NCBI GenBank assembly: GCA_032164245.1
Contig: JAVMKO010000009.1
Span: 83,184,712 to 83,248,711 of the forward strand
Reading direction: 5' to 3'
DNA: 64,000 bases
From: Sternotherus odoratus
Taxonomy: Eukaryota > Chordata > Testudines > Kinosternidae
Made by a program: the position numbers and the translations under genes. Under the pieces are notes generated by a model that saw only the letters and a list, made by a program, of their open reading frames with translations, did not search any database and was not told the origin of the DNA. Shown piece by piece: positions 22,709 through 34,738 of the stretch (position 1 is its first letter; each line of letters opens with the position of its first letter).

Positions 22709-23226
22709 TAAGGGATAGATAGCAAATTAGAAAATATCATAATGGCACTATGTAAATCCATGGAACTCCTGCACTTTGAATACGGTGTGCATTTCTGGAT
22801 GCCCCATCTCGAAAAAGATGCATTAGAATTGGAAAAAGCACAGAGAAGGGATTTGGAACAGCTTCCATAGGAGGAGAGATTAAGAAGACACAAGGAAGTA
22901 ATTCTTCAATGCACAGCCCAGTATCAGCCTGTGGAACTCATTTTCATGGGATGTTGTGAAGGCCGGGTTCAAACAAGCATTAGATAAGTTCATAGAGGAT
23001 AGGTCCATCAATGGCTATTAGACAAGATGGTCAGGCATGCAAATCCACTCTCTGGGTGTCCCTAAACTTTCAACTGACAGAAGCTGGGACTGGAAGACAG
23101 GAGATGGATAACTCAATAATTACCCTCTTCCGTCCATTCCCTCTGAAGCATCTGACACCGGCTGCTGTCGGAAGAGAGGATACCAGGCTAGCTGGACCAT
23201 CCAGTATGGTCACTCTTTTGTGCTTA
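22709..23226 (+). mobile_element. CR1 LINE, old 5'-truncated copy with internal deletion
   Basis: Begins in the ORF2 region 'agggatagatagcaaattagaaaatatcat…tccatggaactcc…cttgaatac'-like, continues to 'gaacagcttccataggaggagagatta', then jumps to 'gtggaactcattttc…gaaggccgggttcaaacaagcattagataa', the C-terminal end of ORF2. The 3' UTR runs 'gaagctgggac…aggctagctggaccatccagtatggtcactctt'. Many substitutions and frame breaks indicate age. Confidence 0.9.
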
Positions 23227-23769
23227 CAGATGTATTTATCACAGTTATGTATTAAATCTGGAAGCTATATTTGCAGCAAAGAGGTTTTTTTAAAAATCAA
23301 AATGTCCCTGTTTTTTCAAGCCTTCAAAACATTTAATGAAATGGAAACAGTGTCAGGAAGTATGGAGGCATTTGATACAATTTATGACACAACTTTTTTG
23401 TGTGTTTTTGGCATTGGCATGTAAAAATGTGGCACATTTTTACATTTCAAATTTCTCTTGGGTTGACTTGCTGGGCTCAGTCACGTTATTCTGTTTCCTT
23501 AATTGGCTGAGCCTACCGTATTGTTTTCATGTATTTCCACCCCATTATGTACCTTTATGGAGCTTCACAGGCAAATGACAAATGTTTATCATAAGCTATT
23601 CGGACTCATTTTCTCTGAGAGGAGCTACATTTGTATGGTCTGTCAGCCACGCAGAAAATGACTGTAGAGAGTAGCTTTGTGCTTCAATGTGAGGGATGCT
23701 ACACAACTTCTCTTCAGGATAAAACAAAATGTAAACCACGCCCAGATACCTTACACCTGAGAATCCTAA
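23227..23769. other. Unassigned non-coding DNA
   Basis: A 137-codon frame (23011-23424) begins inside the CR1 and runs into unique sequence; it is judged fortuitous. No other feature. Confidence 0.35.
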
Positions 23770-24718
23770 GAGGGTTGGCCGAGGAGAGCCATGGTCCTCT
23801 GAATCGTGGAATACTAGAGCAGTTCCAGAAGACTAGAAGAGAACTGATGATGTGCAGATATGCCAAAGGGCATGTGGAACATCCTGGTAACCATAGGCCA
23901 GTTAATCATGCATCTGTCCTCGGCAGAATCACGGAAAAGTTGACACAGGAATCAACTGATGAAAAATTAGGAGGAAAAAGAACAGGAATATAACCAGTAG
24001 CCCTGAGGAGCCCCTAGGACTGCATGGCCCAGCCACTGTCCACGCCTGCTCATGTTCTTGAGGGGTGGTTTTCCATTGTTTCAGCTGTCACCAAACAAAG
24101 GGGCATTTTAACTATTCCCTTACACAGCCTGAATGAAAAGCAGCTGTCTCACTCAACAGCTTCAGTGAAGTCTCACTGAACTCCTAGCATAACAATGTAA
24201 TCCCACCGTCGATAACAGTGCCAGAAAAGTGAATAATGGTGGGGACAGACCCGTTCTACAGTGAGATCTGAATCACTTGGCACCCTGGACCTATTCTAAC
24301 AAAGTGCAAAGGTGCGAAGTTCTACATCTAGGCACAAGGAACGCAGGCCAGACCTACAGAAAGGGGGATTGTATCCTGGAAAGCAGGGACTCTCACAGGG
24401 AGAAAATACTCAGTACTCCTTTTAATTTAGCTTAGAAAGGCAATACAGGACTCACAGGCTAGACACCTAACCCAGACAAAGTCCCAGATTGTTCATAGTT
24501 AAGGTCATTAAACACCTTCGAACAAACCACCATGGGGAATGGAGGATTCTGCATCTCTTGATGTCCCCAAATCCAGACTGGCTGGTTTTTTGGAGATTTG
24601 GCTTTTGCCAAATTTAAATTACTGGGCTCAAGACAGTGGTAATGGGATAAAATGTAATGGCCTGTGATAGACAGAAAGTAAGACACATGATCTAATGGTC
24701 CCATTAGGCCTTAAGGTC
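23770..24718 (+). mobile_element. CR1 LINE, decayed copy in three collinear blocks
   Basis: Block 1 (23770-23970) corresponds to the reverse transcriptase start: 'gttccagaagactagaagaga' followed by an 'aaccataggcc'-like motif. Block 2 (24255-24425) is 'catctaggcacaaggaacgcagg…gtatcctggaaagcaggga'. Block 3 (24510-24718) is the C-terminus and 3' end, 'gcatctcttgatgtccccaaatccagactgg…gatctaatggtcccattaggcc'. This tail type differs from that of the copies at 14411, 36571 and 51330. The gaps between blocks are deletions or unrecognisable decay. Confidence 0.85.
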
Positions 24719-24867
24719 TCTGCTTTAGTGTGCAGCTAGGGTAAAAGGTTCACTTTCCGCAAATGCATGTACAGCTCCCTGTTTTGGTCCAAACTAAGAG
24801 ATTTCCTGTTACTGGAATTCATATGAGTATGAATTTGTTTAAAACTCCTTTCTTGCATGTACCGTGA

Positions 24868-24870
<3 letters not shown>

Positions 24871-24901
<31 letters not shown>
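24871..24901. repeat. (CT)15 dinucleotide microsatellite
   Basis: Uninterrupted CT repeat visible directly, followed by 'catattaatg'. Confidence 0.97.
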
Positions 24902-24905
<4 letters not shown>

Positions 24906-26075
24906 TAATGTATCCAGTTTATTCTGAAAGGCAAGAAGGGAAAGGGAAAAACTACAGATATGTGCACATCCAGAAAGTGTTTGCAGCAGTCAAATTGAAG
25001 AGTTCCTCTCTTCTCAGTTTTTCTCAAGGCTTCCCAAGAAGAGAGATATTGATGGCTCTTAACTTGCCTTCAGCAATGGGATTTCCTTTTAGTGCTTCAA
25101 AATGCAAACGGTGAAATTCAAAGAAGCATGTTGAGTATGACAGAAGTTAGTTGTTCTTGCCTTGCATAGTCCCCTGCTGTTCAGGCAATCATACTGACTT
25201 TTCAGGGCATAGCGTGTTGGCTAAAAAAATTTCAGTATCAAAGGGCGGGCGGGCTAGGGGAGGAGAATTACACATACGGTGTTATGTTAAGGGGAAAAAT
25301 CAATCTCTCTTGCGATTGTGCATGGGAAGGTGCTAGTAATGAGAAAATGCTGCAATCTTTCATTCCCAATTGCACTAACTACTTGGCAAGATGCAAACTA
25401 GTGTAGTATTTCTCAGATTGCTTTTGTTTCTCAAACTGTTAGCAATTGCACAGTGAGAGACTCGGCAGAAGAGGAAGAGTTGAGCTGAGAGATGCAGCTG
25501 GACTGGGTAGAGAGAGCATCTTGAGCATCCAAAGATGGCATTCTAGGCAGGCTCACTAGTCGAGAACTTGTTGGGTGACTAATCAGAAGCGTTCAGTTAA
25601 AATGTGGCTCTAATCTGGAGAATGCCCATGTAGAAATGACACCTACACCTTTCACAGGTGATCTGCTTCCCAGGTACATTCATGATCGTGTTTGTTTTCT
25701 TAAGTAAAAACTAGTATGACTTTACTACTTTTATTACTGCCAGCCATGCAGAAGCCTCAGAGCTATGGAGAGTGAAATGGATTTTTGCTGGCTTGCAAAT
25801 CAACAGAATTCTTAACTAATGTCCAGTTTCAAGTCTGCCCTAATGTCTTCAATTTAGGCATTTACTCAGGCCTCTGTAACTCCAGTGAGGACAATATCTT
25901 GAGTTTCAATTAGCACAAGTGTAACACAATACAGCATTTAGCCTGTAGAGTCTTTATTATTCGGGATGATGATAAATAAATAAATAAATGGAAACTAGAC
26001 TATGTTTCAGAGCTGTCTGGCTAAAATGAATAAAATCTCATTACTTGTAAACCAAGCAAGTTCCAGAGGAAGTCA
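24902..26075. other. Unassigned non-coding DNA
   Basis: Contains a (TAAA)n stretch at about 25972-25989. No gene or element identified. Confidence 0.35.
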
Positions 26076-26083
26076 CTCTGAGG

Positions 26084-26207
26084 TAGGGTGATCAGACAGC
26101 AAATGTGAAAAATTGGGGCAGGGTTGGGGGGGTAATAGGAGCCTATATTAAAAAAAGACCCAAAAATCGGGACTGTCCCTATAAAATCGGGACATCTGGT
26201 CACCCTA
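26084..26207. mobile_element. hAT-like MITE, 124 bp, with 8-bp TSD
   Basis: Ends are TAGGGTGATCAGA and the inverse of TAGGGTGACCAGA. The element is flanked by exact 8-mers ctctgagg at 26076-26083 and 26208-26215. The body carries the paired phrases 'gggactgtccctataaaatcgggacatc' and 'aaaaatcggga'. I recognise it as a widespread amniote MITE family; the 8-bp duplication supports hAT. Confidence 0.92.
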
Positions 26208-26567
26208 CTCTGAGGCTATAAACCAATACCTTCTTGAGACTGTTTTTGCAGAGTAACTCTTCAGAGTAGAGCAGTACATCTAATGCGGAAGGAAGTAGCT
26301 GTCACTTCTGATGGATGAAAACATTTGAATGAACTTCCAGAAGTTGGGAGTTGAATACACTTATGTGAACTTCCTGGGGTGTACCTCCCCAAAAGCTAAT
26401 CAAATCCTGGCCTTTTCCTCCACCTAAATTTGTCTAAATTCCTATTCCCCATTCCTAAGGGTTGACCTATGTTAGGAGATATTCCACCAAGAGAGGGAAT
26501 GCTTTTATGGAGTCTGAGTCTATCCTACTGGCCTTTCCTGACTCCTCTATACAGATCCCATAGGTGC

Positions 26568-26982
26568 CAAGTCTTCATGACCTATGAGGAAAGATTGAAA
26601 AAATTAGGTTAGTTTAGTCTGGAAAAGAGAAGATGGGGAGGGGACATAAGTTTTCAAGTTCATAAAAGGTTGTTACAAGGAGGAGGGAGAAAAATTGTTG
26701 TTCTTATCTCTGAGGATAGGCCAAGAAGCAATGGGGCTTAAATTGCAGCAAGGATGGTTTAGGGTTGAATATTAGGAAAAACTTCCTAATTGTCAGGGTG
26801 GTTAAGCACTGGAATAAATTGCCTACGGAGGTTGTGGAATCTCCACCACTTGAGATCTTTAAGAGCTGGTCAAACAAACACCTGTCAGAGATGGTCGAGA
26901 TAATATTTAGTCCTGCTATAAATGCAGGGGACTAGACTAGATGACCTCTCGAGGTCCCTTCCAGTCCTATGATTCTGAGATT
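26568..26982 (+). mobile_element. CR1 LINE 3' end, second tail subtype
   Basis: The region 'gaggaaagattgaaaaaattaggttagtttagtctgg' through 'aaaaacttcctaattgtcagggtggttaagcactggaataaattgcc' is the ORF2 C-terminus. It is followed by 'gggactagactagatgacctctcgaggtcccttccagtcctatgattct', a complete 3' terminus. Frame breaks throughout. Confidence 0.92.
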
Positions 26983-27434
26983 CATGACCTCACAGAATCA
27001 TCTAATGACCTTATGTAAACGAGAGCTTTTTAAGGTTCATGAGAGAGGAATTATTTGCACTTATGTTTGGTTATTTGGTGCTTATGTTTTACTAACCAGT
27101 TCAGTGACCTGTGCTAGTAATTGCCTGTGGAAGTCCACATGGTCCTGTTATCCCTTGAAGAGTGTTGGAGAACTGTCAGTCGTCAAACAGCGGGAAAATG
27201 TTGTGACTGGTCAAGAGGGTTCCCGCTTGTTTTATACACAACATAATAATAAGCGAACTGTGTCTGTCCTGCCAAGCTGCTGTCTACGTAATGGACATGC
27301 CATTGACAGACATGGTAGTATGCTCAATCGTGGCGCCATCTGCTGGTGGAGAAGCCTTCAGAGGACAGAGATCCTCAGAGAGAGGTGAGGTAAGATGAGT
27401 TGGGGGAGTAGATGAGAAAGGGAGGAAGGCATTA
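26983..27434. other. Unassigned non-coding DNA
   Basis: A 139-codon frame (26969-27388) starts in the CR1 tail and has no recognisable domain, although it is somewhat Cys- and Arg-rich. No splice-site pattern supports an exon. Confidence 0.35.
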
Positions 27435-27632
27435 CAGATGCTCCTCGAGTGACGTAAACCTGACATATGCAAATCTGAGTTTACGGTAAAAGTTCCATGA
27501 GCTAGAAATAGGAGGTGGGGTTGGGGTTTTTTTTTGTGCATAATGGTCAGAGATACATTTCCAACGTGTGCAAATTTTGAGTTACGCAACGCAAGGCGTA
27601 ACAGAATGCTTGTGTAAGTCGGGGAGCATCTG
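27435..27632. mobile_element. Tigger/mariner-like MITE, 198 bp, TA target site
   Basis: Left end CAGATGCTCCTCGAGTGACG and right end (inverse) CAGATGCTCCCCGACTTACA share their first ten bases. Both ends are flanked by TA (27433-27434 and 27633-27634). Subterminal phrases 'gagtttacggtaa' and 'gagttacgcaacg' form a second inverted or direct pair. No transposase. Confidence 0.88.
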
Positions 27633-27634
27633 TA

Positions 27635-29115
27635 CTCCTCGCTGTGCAGTTCCACGGTCTGAATTTGTCACAAGTTACACGTTGGTGATTTTAATAAGCT
27701 GCAGTTTGGAAATCACTTATAGTTATGACACAAATAAATTAGGAAGAGGGGTGTTTATTTTGCAGCTGTTTTAGTGGCCTCTCCTGGCCTCTGGGTCTCA
27801 ATCAATGTCACTTTAAATGACCTCTTGGGATTGTAATTCCAAATCTTTAGACGAATTGCCCCATCAAATGTGCATATGACGTATTAACTTTGTTAGGCCG
27901 CTTTCCACAGCATGAACTGACTCAAATAAATCTGGGAGTGTTTGTGATTGTGTTTATAACTCAACCCTTTAATAGGAGGTTTTGGGAATTCAGGGACTTG
28001 TGGATTTTAAGTGAAGGAAACTCAAAAGTTGGACTTCTTCCTTTCTTTCTCTCTCTCTTTCCATTATACAGTAGTCTTTGGTCTGCTTTCCTTGACCTTG
28101 TTTGCTTTGATAAAGGCAACCTTTATACATGATGTATGAGCCTGGTTCTTTGAAACCTACAAGAAATGGTTTGTTCATTGAACATGCAAAAAAATTACTT
28201 TTTTGTGGACTGGAATTTAAACTGACATTAAGCTTGGAGAACTTCTATATTTAATTATGTATAAGGGCCAGAAAACAATTTATAACCTTAAAACAGTTTA
28301 ATTAAAAGTGAAGTCCTTCCTGTGGATGGAATTTATTCTAATAAAGTTCTGGCCCTTTGGTGTGGTTTTTGCTTATGTATTTCGTAGAACTGACCTTTGC
28401 AAAACAGCAGACTCCTTACTGGGTTTCCAATATTAGATTTGGATTGGAAAATAAATGACCAAAGTATTCACAGATGGTGCAACAGTAGCCCCTGAAATTG
28501 GTGACCACATGACCCCTGCGGTCTGGTGGGTTATTAACCCTTTGGAATCCTGACCTGTGTCGGGTCACTGGAGCCAGGAAATGCAGTTCAGTGTCTTCCC
28601 AGCAGGTGTTTCAAATGGGAAGCACAAATCCTGAGTGGGACTGATGCTGTTGTGTACAACTCCGGTAGCCCTGGCGAGCAGTTGCCCCTTTGGGTAGGAA
28701 GAACTAGGAGTTGCAATTATTCCCCTCCTTTGAACCACGTACCCCGCTGCTCACAGAGCAGTTTGATATGCCCGTGCAGTGATTAAGCTGACAGGATTTC
28801 CAGCCTGTCTCCTTTTGTCGAAGTCTTTACAAAGCAGAAGTGGGATAAACATCGAGTCTGTGAATGTGCACTTATAAAATGGCAGGCTGCCGAGGAATTA
28901 CTTTTGACTTTGCTGCTTCGCATGCTGGGCTTTCTTGCACCACAAGGGAATTCATTTAAATTAATTGATTCCTTGCACTTTAAAGACAAAAAAAGTGTCC
29001 TGTTTGATCCTGCAGTTGCATTGTTTTATCCAGAGGCTTGAGGGCAAATAGCTGCCAAGTTAAATTGTTTTGCTTTTTTTATTCGGTTGTTTTACATGTA
29101 TGGGTTTGGGTTGGG
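27635..29115. other. Unassigned AT-rich non-coding DNA
   Basis: A short pyrimidine tract (28040-28062, 'cctttctttctctctctcttt') is visible. No element or exon recognised. Confidence 0.35.
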
Positions 29116-29138
29116 TTTTTTTTTTTTTTTTTTTTTTT
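29116..29138. repeat. Poly(T) run of about 23 bases
   Basis: Uninterrupted T run visible. No retroposed sequence with an A tail can be recognised next to it, so its origin is unclear. Confidence 0.9.
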
Positions 29139-31304
29139 GGTAACTTTGAATATGTACAGGACATTCTTAACATCTTTAATGAAAACTGCAATGGGAACAA
29201 AATAGGTTTGCAGTTGGCATTTCCAGGATGACTTCTTCCCAAAGAGAGACACTAAAGCAGGTTCCTGAGGGGAGAAAAAATCCTCCTGCTATCTCGATGC
29301 AGGCTTTGACATCACTAATGTGCGCTGCCTGATCACTTGCTGTGGCAAAGGGAAAAGATGTCCCCCAGTATATTTCCTGGTACATCGTTTATTGACTCGA
29401 GTGAGGGCTTGTACATTGAGGCAGACCATTCACTAACATAGCCATTAGATACCCCAGTACTGGGCGCAGTATAAAACAGAAGTACAGTAGACTAGACATT
29501 GGAGACAACAGAAACAAGGCTGCCCGAAGAACAATTAATAAAAGTACATGTTCCATTAGCTACATACTGATACAAGGACACTTGCCATTAGCGGTCCATT
29601 AAGTGGGCGTGTGTGTAATACGTGGTATAAACATGTCTCTGCTAACGTCTTTACTACAGAGAAAAATGCTTTCGTTCTGGGGGAGGAGAAAGAGTGCCAA
29701 CTTCTGGCTCGTGCGGGGGAAGCAATGTAATGCCTTTCCACAAACCCCAGCGTGGTTTGGAATTGCGAAAGCAGCGTTAAACCCCGAGACCTTCCCTACG
29801 CACATACCCGTCTGCATTTACAGACCCCTTGCCCGTTATAGTTCCGCTAAGTATTTCCTTCTAGCCAGCCACAACTGAACCCAGCCCTCAGTTCCCATCC
29901 TGCTCCATTGGGAGATCAGTTGTCATGGCCTTGAAAGGCAGATGCTCCATCCCTTCAGAGGTGGCTAACTTCCATCCTGTGCCCCTGCTCCTGGCGCTGC
30001 TCTGCCAAACAAGCATCCAAAATCAGAGTTTGGTCATTGAGACTTTGATCCAGAATAGGATTGCATCAGGATGGTGTGTGTTGTGTCAACTCTGGTTAGA
30101 ACAGCTCTGTAATGTAGGTTACCTGTCTGTCTCTCTTCTGCACTTGCCCCGATTTCCCTTCAACATCCATCAGAGCCGCCTGGCTTCTAGGCATCAAAAA
30201 GCTACGTGTGTACACAGGTGCAGAAGGAAAGGCCGGAAGTGCCAAGGGCCAAGTTGCAGTCATTGCTTTAATGGATCTGAAGTATCAAATGCAGAGTCTC
30301 AAGGTCAGTGGAGCTCCACTTAGCTCCCCTTGCCAGTTGGACTCATTGTTCTGCATGTCAGTGCTTTCTGTCTGTGTGTCTTGCAATGGCACTGGCAGAA
30401 AACATCTGTCAGCTTTGCGGAGCCGCACTCTTTGTTGCTGGCTTCTTTCTCTCTACATAGCAACAGTCTAGAGCTTTAGGAGTTGTGCTTGGCATATATT
30501 AACATATCCATCTGTTTCTGACTCCAAGTTGCAAACTTCTGGAGGAGGACACTGGAACGATAAAATAATTGCTGGGTTTCTCTCTTTGGTTGTTTGTTTT
30601 TGGTGACTGGCACTTTTAATACCAGTTGATACTTACCCCTCAGCGGCAGGGAATCAGTGTTATTCTTCTCAACCTTCCAAGTCCGCTTTAAAGCTCCTCT
30701 TTCAGATGTAAATGCACGGAGTGCTTTTGTAGTATCTTAGTTCAACAGCAGTCACTGCCGCATTGTGTCGATAACTTTTTCTCACTTGGATTGTAAGCCA
30801 GCTCTGAAATCACTGCACACTGGTGAATGACGTTTCTATTTCTCCGACCCCGCATTTTTGAGCTGATGATCGGGAAACAAAGCCAGAGGCGACGTTGGCT
30901 CTCATTCTCCATACAAAGCCCATACCACAAGTCCCAGGTTGTGAGCTAGACTGAAGAGGACGGTTTCTGTAGTTCAGTGCTTCAAGCCAAGCAAGCCAAC
31001 CCTTATAGGCTTTCCCAGAATTTGAAAGCTATTGTGTGTAGGGGGATTTCCCTAGTGTTTAGAAGTAAATTTACTAGTTTAAACCCGTGAAAGGGAAGAT
31101 TTGCATAATGTTTTATACTCGTCCTAGAGATTTGATGCCCCATGGTATTTGTACTGTGAGTGAGGAGGAGGAGGTGGGAGTCAGGCCGTTACTTCCTTCC
31201 CCTTAGGCCTCGATGCCAGAGCGGGGAGATAAAGTAAGTTGCCAAGCCAAGCACAGGGGACCGATCGCTGGCATGTCTTCAGTATTCCAGTGCTGGGCAT
31301 GCAA
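29139..31304. other. Unassigned non-coding DNA
   Basis: Frames of 91-132 codons (29603-29878, 29925-30323) lack domains or hydrophobic or coiled-coil patterning. No repeat family recognised. Confidence 0.35.
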
Positions 31305-31372
31305 CTAGGGCCTCATTCAGTGCTCACTGAGGTCATTGACTTCAGTGGGGTTTGGCCTAAGTCGGGGGTAAA
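31305..31372. repeat. Fossil palindromic MITE-like fragment
   Basis: 'agggcctcattcagtgctcactgaggtcattgacttcagtggggtttggcctaa' has the GGGCC end, the TTGACTTCAGTGGG centre and an inverted GGCC end of the palindromic reptile MITE group. Confidence 0.45.
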
Positions 31373-34300
31373 GATGAAGATTTAAAATGTACTTTACCTC
31401 ATGTACGCAAACAGGGCAATAAAAGCTGATCAGTCATGTTAATAGCAGCAACATTCTAGTTGTGACTTCTTATAGAAGCCACAAGCTAAAATGTGAGTCT
31501 TTGGCTTCCCAAGCGCTACTAGAAACAATAATGCATACGGACTATTTGTACAACTTCGAAGTACTAGTTGACATGCCCTTGGTAAATCCAGCTTCCTGAA
31601 AAATTTCCTCCTTAAAGCTCTGGGCATTTTGAATCTGTAGTCCGGTAAATGCATCTGAATGAGCTTTGTGCTTATCTTCAAGTCATCACTGACCAAAACA
31701 CCTGACAACCACTTTTCCCTTGGGAATGGAAAGGTGTGTCTGGCATATTTTAACAAAGAAGATAAAAACCATATCTGAGTCGGTCAATATTAATGCCACA
31801 AAGTATGTCCTGTAGTGATTCTCAGGTTCTTCTCCATTCTGGAAAGGGGTGATAGCAGAATGTTGACTGTGAATGGTTTCGGTCAAACCTTGAAGATTCT
31901 TCTAATCTTGGATTTAATTGTGCAAATAATCTCAGGCTGGATTTGGCAGCGTGAATAAAGCCGGATTTTTAAAAGGGAGGGAAAGTAGAGTTAGATGTAA
32001 TAGTCTATTCTTATGTACTGTCATGGCCAGAGCATCCACATTTTCTCCTCTTATGGTTAAAAACACATGGTGTCCTCTCCCCTCCCCCACCCGCAACATG
32101 AACATTTCAGAGAAGCAGTCATATCCAGCATTGGCAGTTCGCCACCTGCTACCAAAAGTATCAGCATAAAAAAATATAGATGTGAGCTGGCGGTAGCCCT
32201 TTGCAAAACTGTGAGTAGGGACTGAACCTTTTCTTCCTTACAAAAACAACATGGGGTTATTAACACAAAATGCTAGGCATGAGAATAACATGAATGGGGT
32301 TGATGAAAAAAGCCTTCTGGAATGTTGCAAAATGCAAATCAAAGGGAAGGTTTATATCTCCGTCCACTCTCTCCACTGTTTCCTTGCGTGAGACTTTTCC
32401 CATTTCTCAAAACGGGTGGTAGACAAAGAAACATAGCTTGAAATCTGGTCTGTTTTTAAAAAGTAGTTTTGGATATCACACATTCCCTGAGGCTTCCTGT
32501 TAATTTCTCTGGTGTCAGCTTTTCTTTGTTTTCTCCTTTCTTCCCGTGTGAAAGATCCACACCACAGAGGAATGGGAAAGAGTGAAAATGACTGAACACA
32601 AAGTGCTGTCAAAATTAACTGTAAAAATTCAGGGTGAAGAGAAAAACCTCATCTCTCTGCGTTATAGTTATCTTGGGTATTATCACGGGATTTTTTGAGG
32701 TTTTTTTTTAAAATCAAACAGAAATGTGATTTATTTAAATTGATCCTGTCTTTTAAACTTTCCTGGTTCTTACAGGATTCAAATATTTTAGTTTTTCATG
32801 TTTTTCTTTGGAGAGTTCCTGATGGTATTAAGGGAGGATTTAGCCCTATGTAATATTCTTATACAATCCATCTTTCCTAGACATTATTACAGTGTGTATG
32901 TGTGGATCATCTGTGTACCCTATAACAAACCTCAAAAGGCATAGTGCTTAGTGCATAATAAAACCAATTTGAAAAGTGCCCCCTCCCAGTTTATAGAAGT
33001 GCAAGTTCTGGTTCGGGTGTTTTAAATACCAAATGTGATAGGGGAAATCACAGATTCATCACTTGTGACATTTCTTTTTTAGATTGCAGATTATCTAAAG
33101 TTTTGTACCTCAGAAATGGCCAGATGAATATTTTTGTAAAGAAAGAAATAAAATTAAAAGCTCATAAGATGAGGCTTTCTAATCTTCGCAAAGCTTCATG
33201 TAAGAATGATTTTTTTTTATAACCAAGGTATGTACAACCATGACTATCGGTGTCTGTAATGCAAATGCTGATAGACTCTTAACTAGAACAGCGCTAGAGG
33301 GCGCCAATATAGTATTGAAATGACCAGATTTTCTTGAGCTAATCAGGGGATAAAATGACTGAACCTATAAATACAGAAAGCAAAGTGCTCTAAACATTTA
33401 CCGAATATTGTTCAGCAGTTCTCATCAAAAAAATCCACTGAGTTTAAAAATGTGATTGGTGCATTTGTTTGAATATATTTCTGGGTGAATATACATCCAT
33501 TCCTGATGTAAATGGAAGGAATATCAAAACCACTGATGTTTATCACTGAAATTAAGCTGTAAAAACAACATTTGCTCAGGGAAACACATGAGAAATGAGC
33601 TTTAGCAAATGCGTGTTTATAATTTAAGAGCCACTAGAAAGTAAGAACTGTAAATGGTTTAGTTTTGTTAATGGTCCTTTACGTATCTCTTCTGTCCTAG
33701 TTATGATTGCAGCTTCCAGAATAAATATACATAGGCTGTAGCAGAGGTTCAGTGTACTTCACTTATTGACACAGACCTGGTTTAGGATGCTTTAGCGATA
33801 TCATTTTTTCAGTCTTTTTCCTCCCCTCCTTTAGTTTTATGTGATGTCAGTTTCATTATTTTTCTTACAGCATATAGCCTCTTTCACTCAGCGAATTGCA
33901 GGTCTTTTTCTTTCCATTTTAAGAGTAGTCTTCCCAACAGGGTGGGGACTGAGGGTGGGGGAAAAGTGCTCTTTACCTGGGCAGTACCCTCACCATCACA
34001 GCTCTTTGTTTCCAGCAGACGGTTCTGTCCCTGCCTTGCTGGTTCATATGCTTTTTTTTTTTTTTAAGTATGTCATTGATTTTTCTATTGTCAGTTGTCC
34101 ACTTGAAATGACTCTCTGGAGATGAAAAACCAGTGAGCAGTCATCAAAAGCCTGTCAGTTTTGAGGAATGTAACGTTCAACACATACAAAAAGAAATGAG
34201 CTATGTTTATTAATGAGATCCCAAAGCATTCACCTACTGTTTGGTCTTGCTAACAAATGAGGATGCATGTGTTCATTAAAACATTACTTAGCCATTTGCT

Positions 34301-34649
34301 GTTTTTCTGCATGGCAGACCATTGGATTCTTTTTACAAGTGAAATCCTTCTAATTATTCTCCTTGGCCAAGTTAGGGACTGTTACCAATATTGTTCTTTT
34401 AAGGTTACAGTTCTTCTTAGCATATGTGTAACATGCCTCGGGTGAGTAGATCATTTGCTTCCTTGGCCCAGGCTGGCTACTGATGGGGAGTGTGACGTGA
34501 ACCCTGGCCCATCTCCCAAAGTGTTAATAAGAGGCTCTACTAGTTTAAGAATAAAGCACAGCAGTGTGTATATGTATACAAAAAATAATAATTAGATTGG
34601 CTAAGTAAAGGTTTCTTTCATTAATTCAGCAATGTGCCAAAGCATGTAG
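31373..34649. other. Long AT-rich stretch without recognisable genes or repeats
   Basis: About 3.3 kb with no confidently placed mobile element. That is unusual for this window and compatible with retained unique or conserved non-coding DNA. Only short T and A runs (32700, 33210, 34050) stand out. Confidence 0.35.
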
Positions 34650-34738
34650 TGATCTTTAAGCTCACAATTAGTTCCACTGATTTCTTAAAGTTAAGCATGT
34701 GTTTAAGTGCTTTGTTCAATCAGATCCAAATTTGGGAT
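34650..34738. repeat. Fossil palindromic MITE-like fragment
   Basis: 'aaagttaagcatgtgtttaagtgctttgttcaatcagatcc' matches the arm 'ttaagcacgtgcttaagtgctttgctgaatcaggg' of a reptile MITE family. A second fragment of the same arm is at 46015. Confidence 0.5.

Noticed and set aside
27481..27560. Possible coding or promoter signal around a TT-rich tract
   Set aside because: Falls inside a TA-flanked MITE with inverted ends, which explains the sequence fully.
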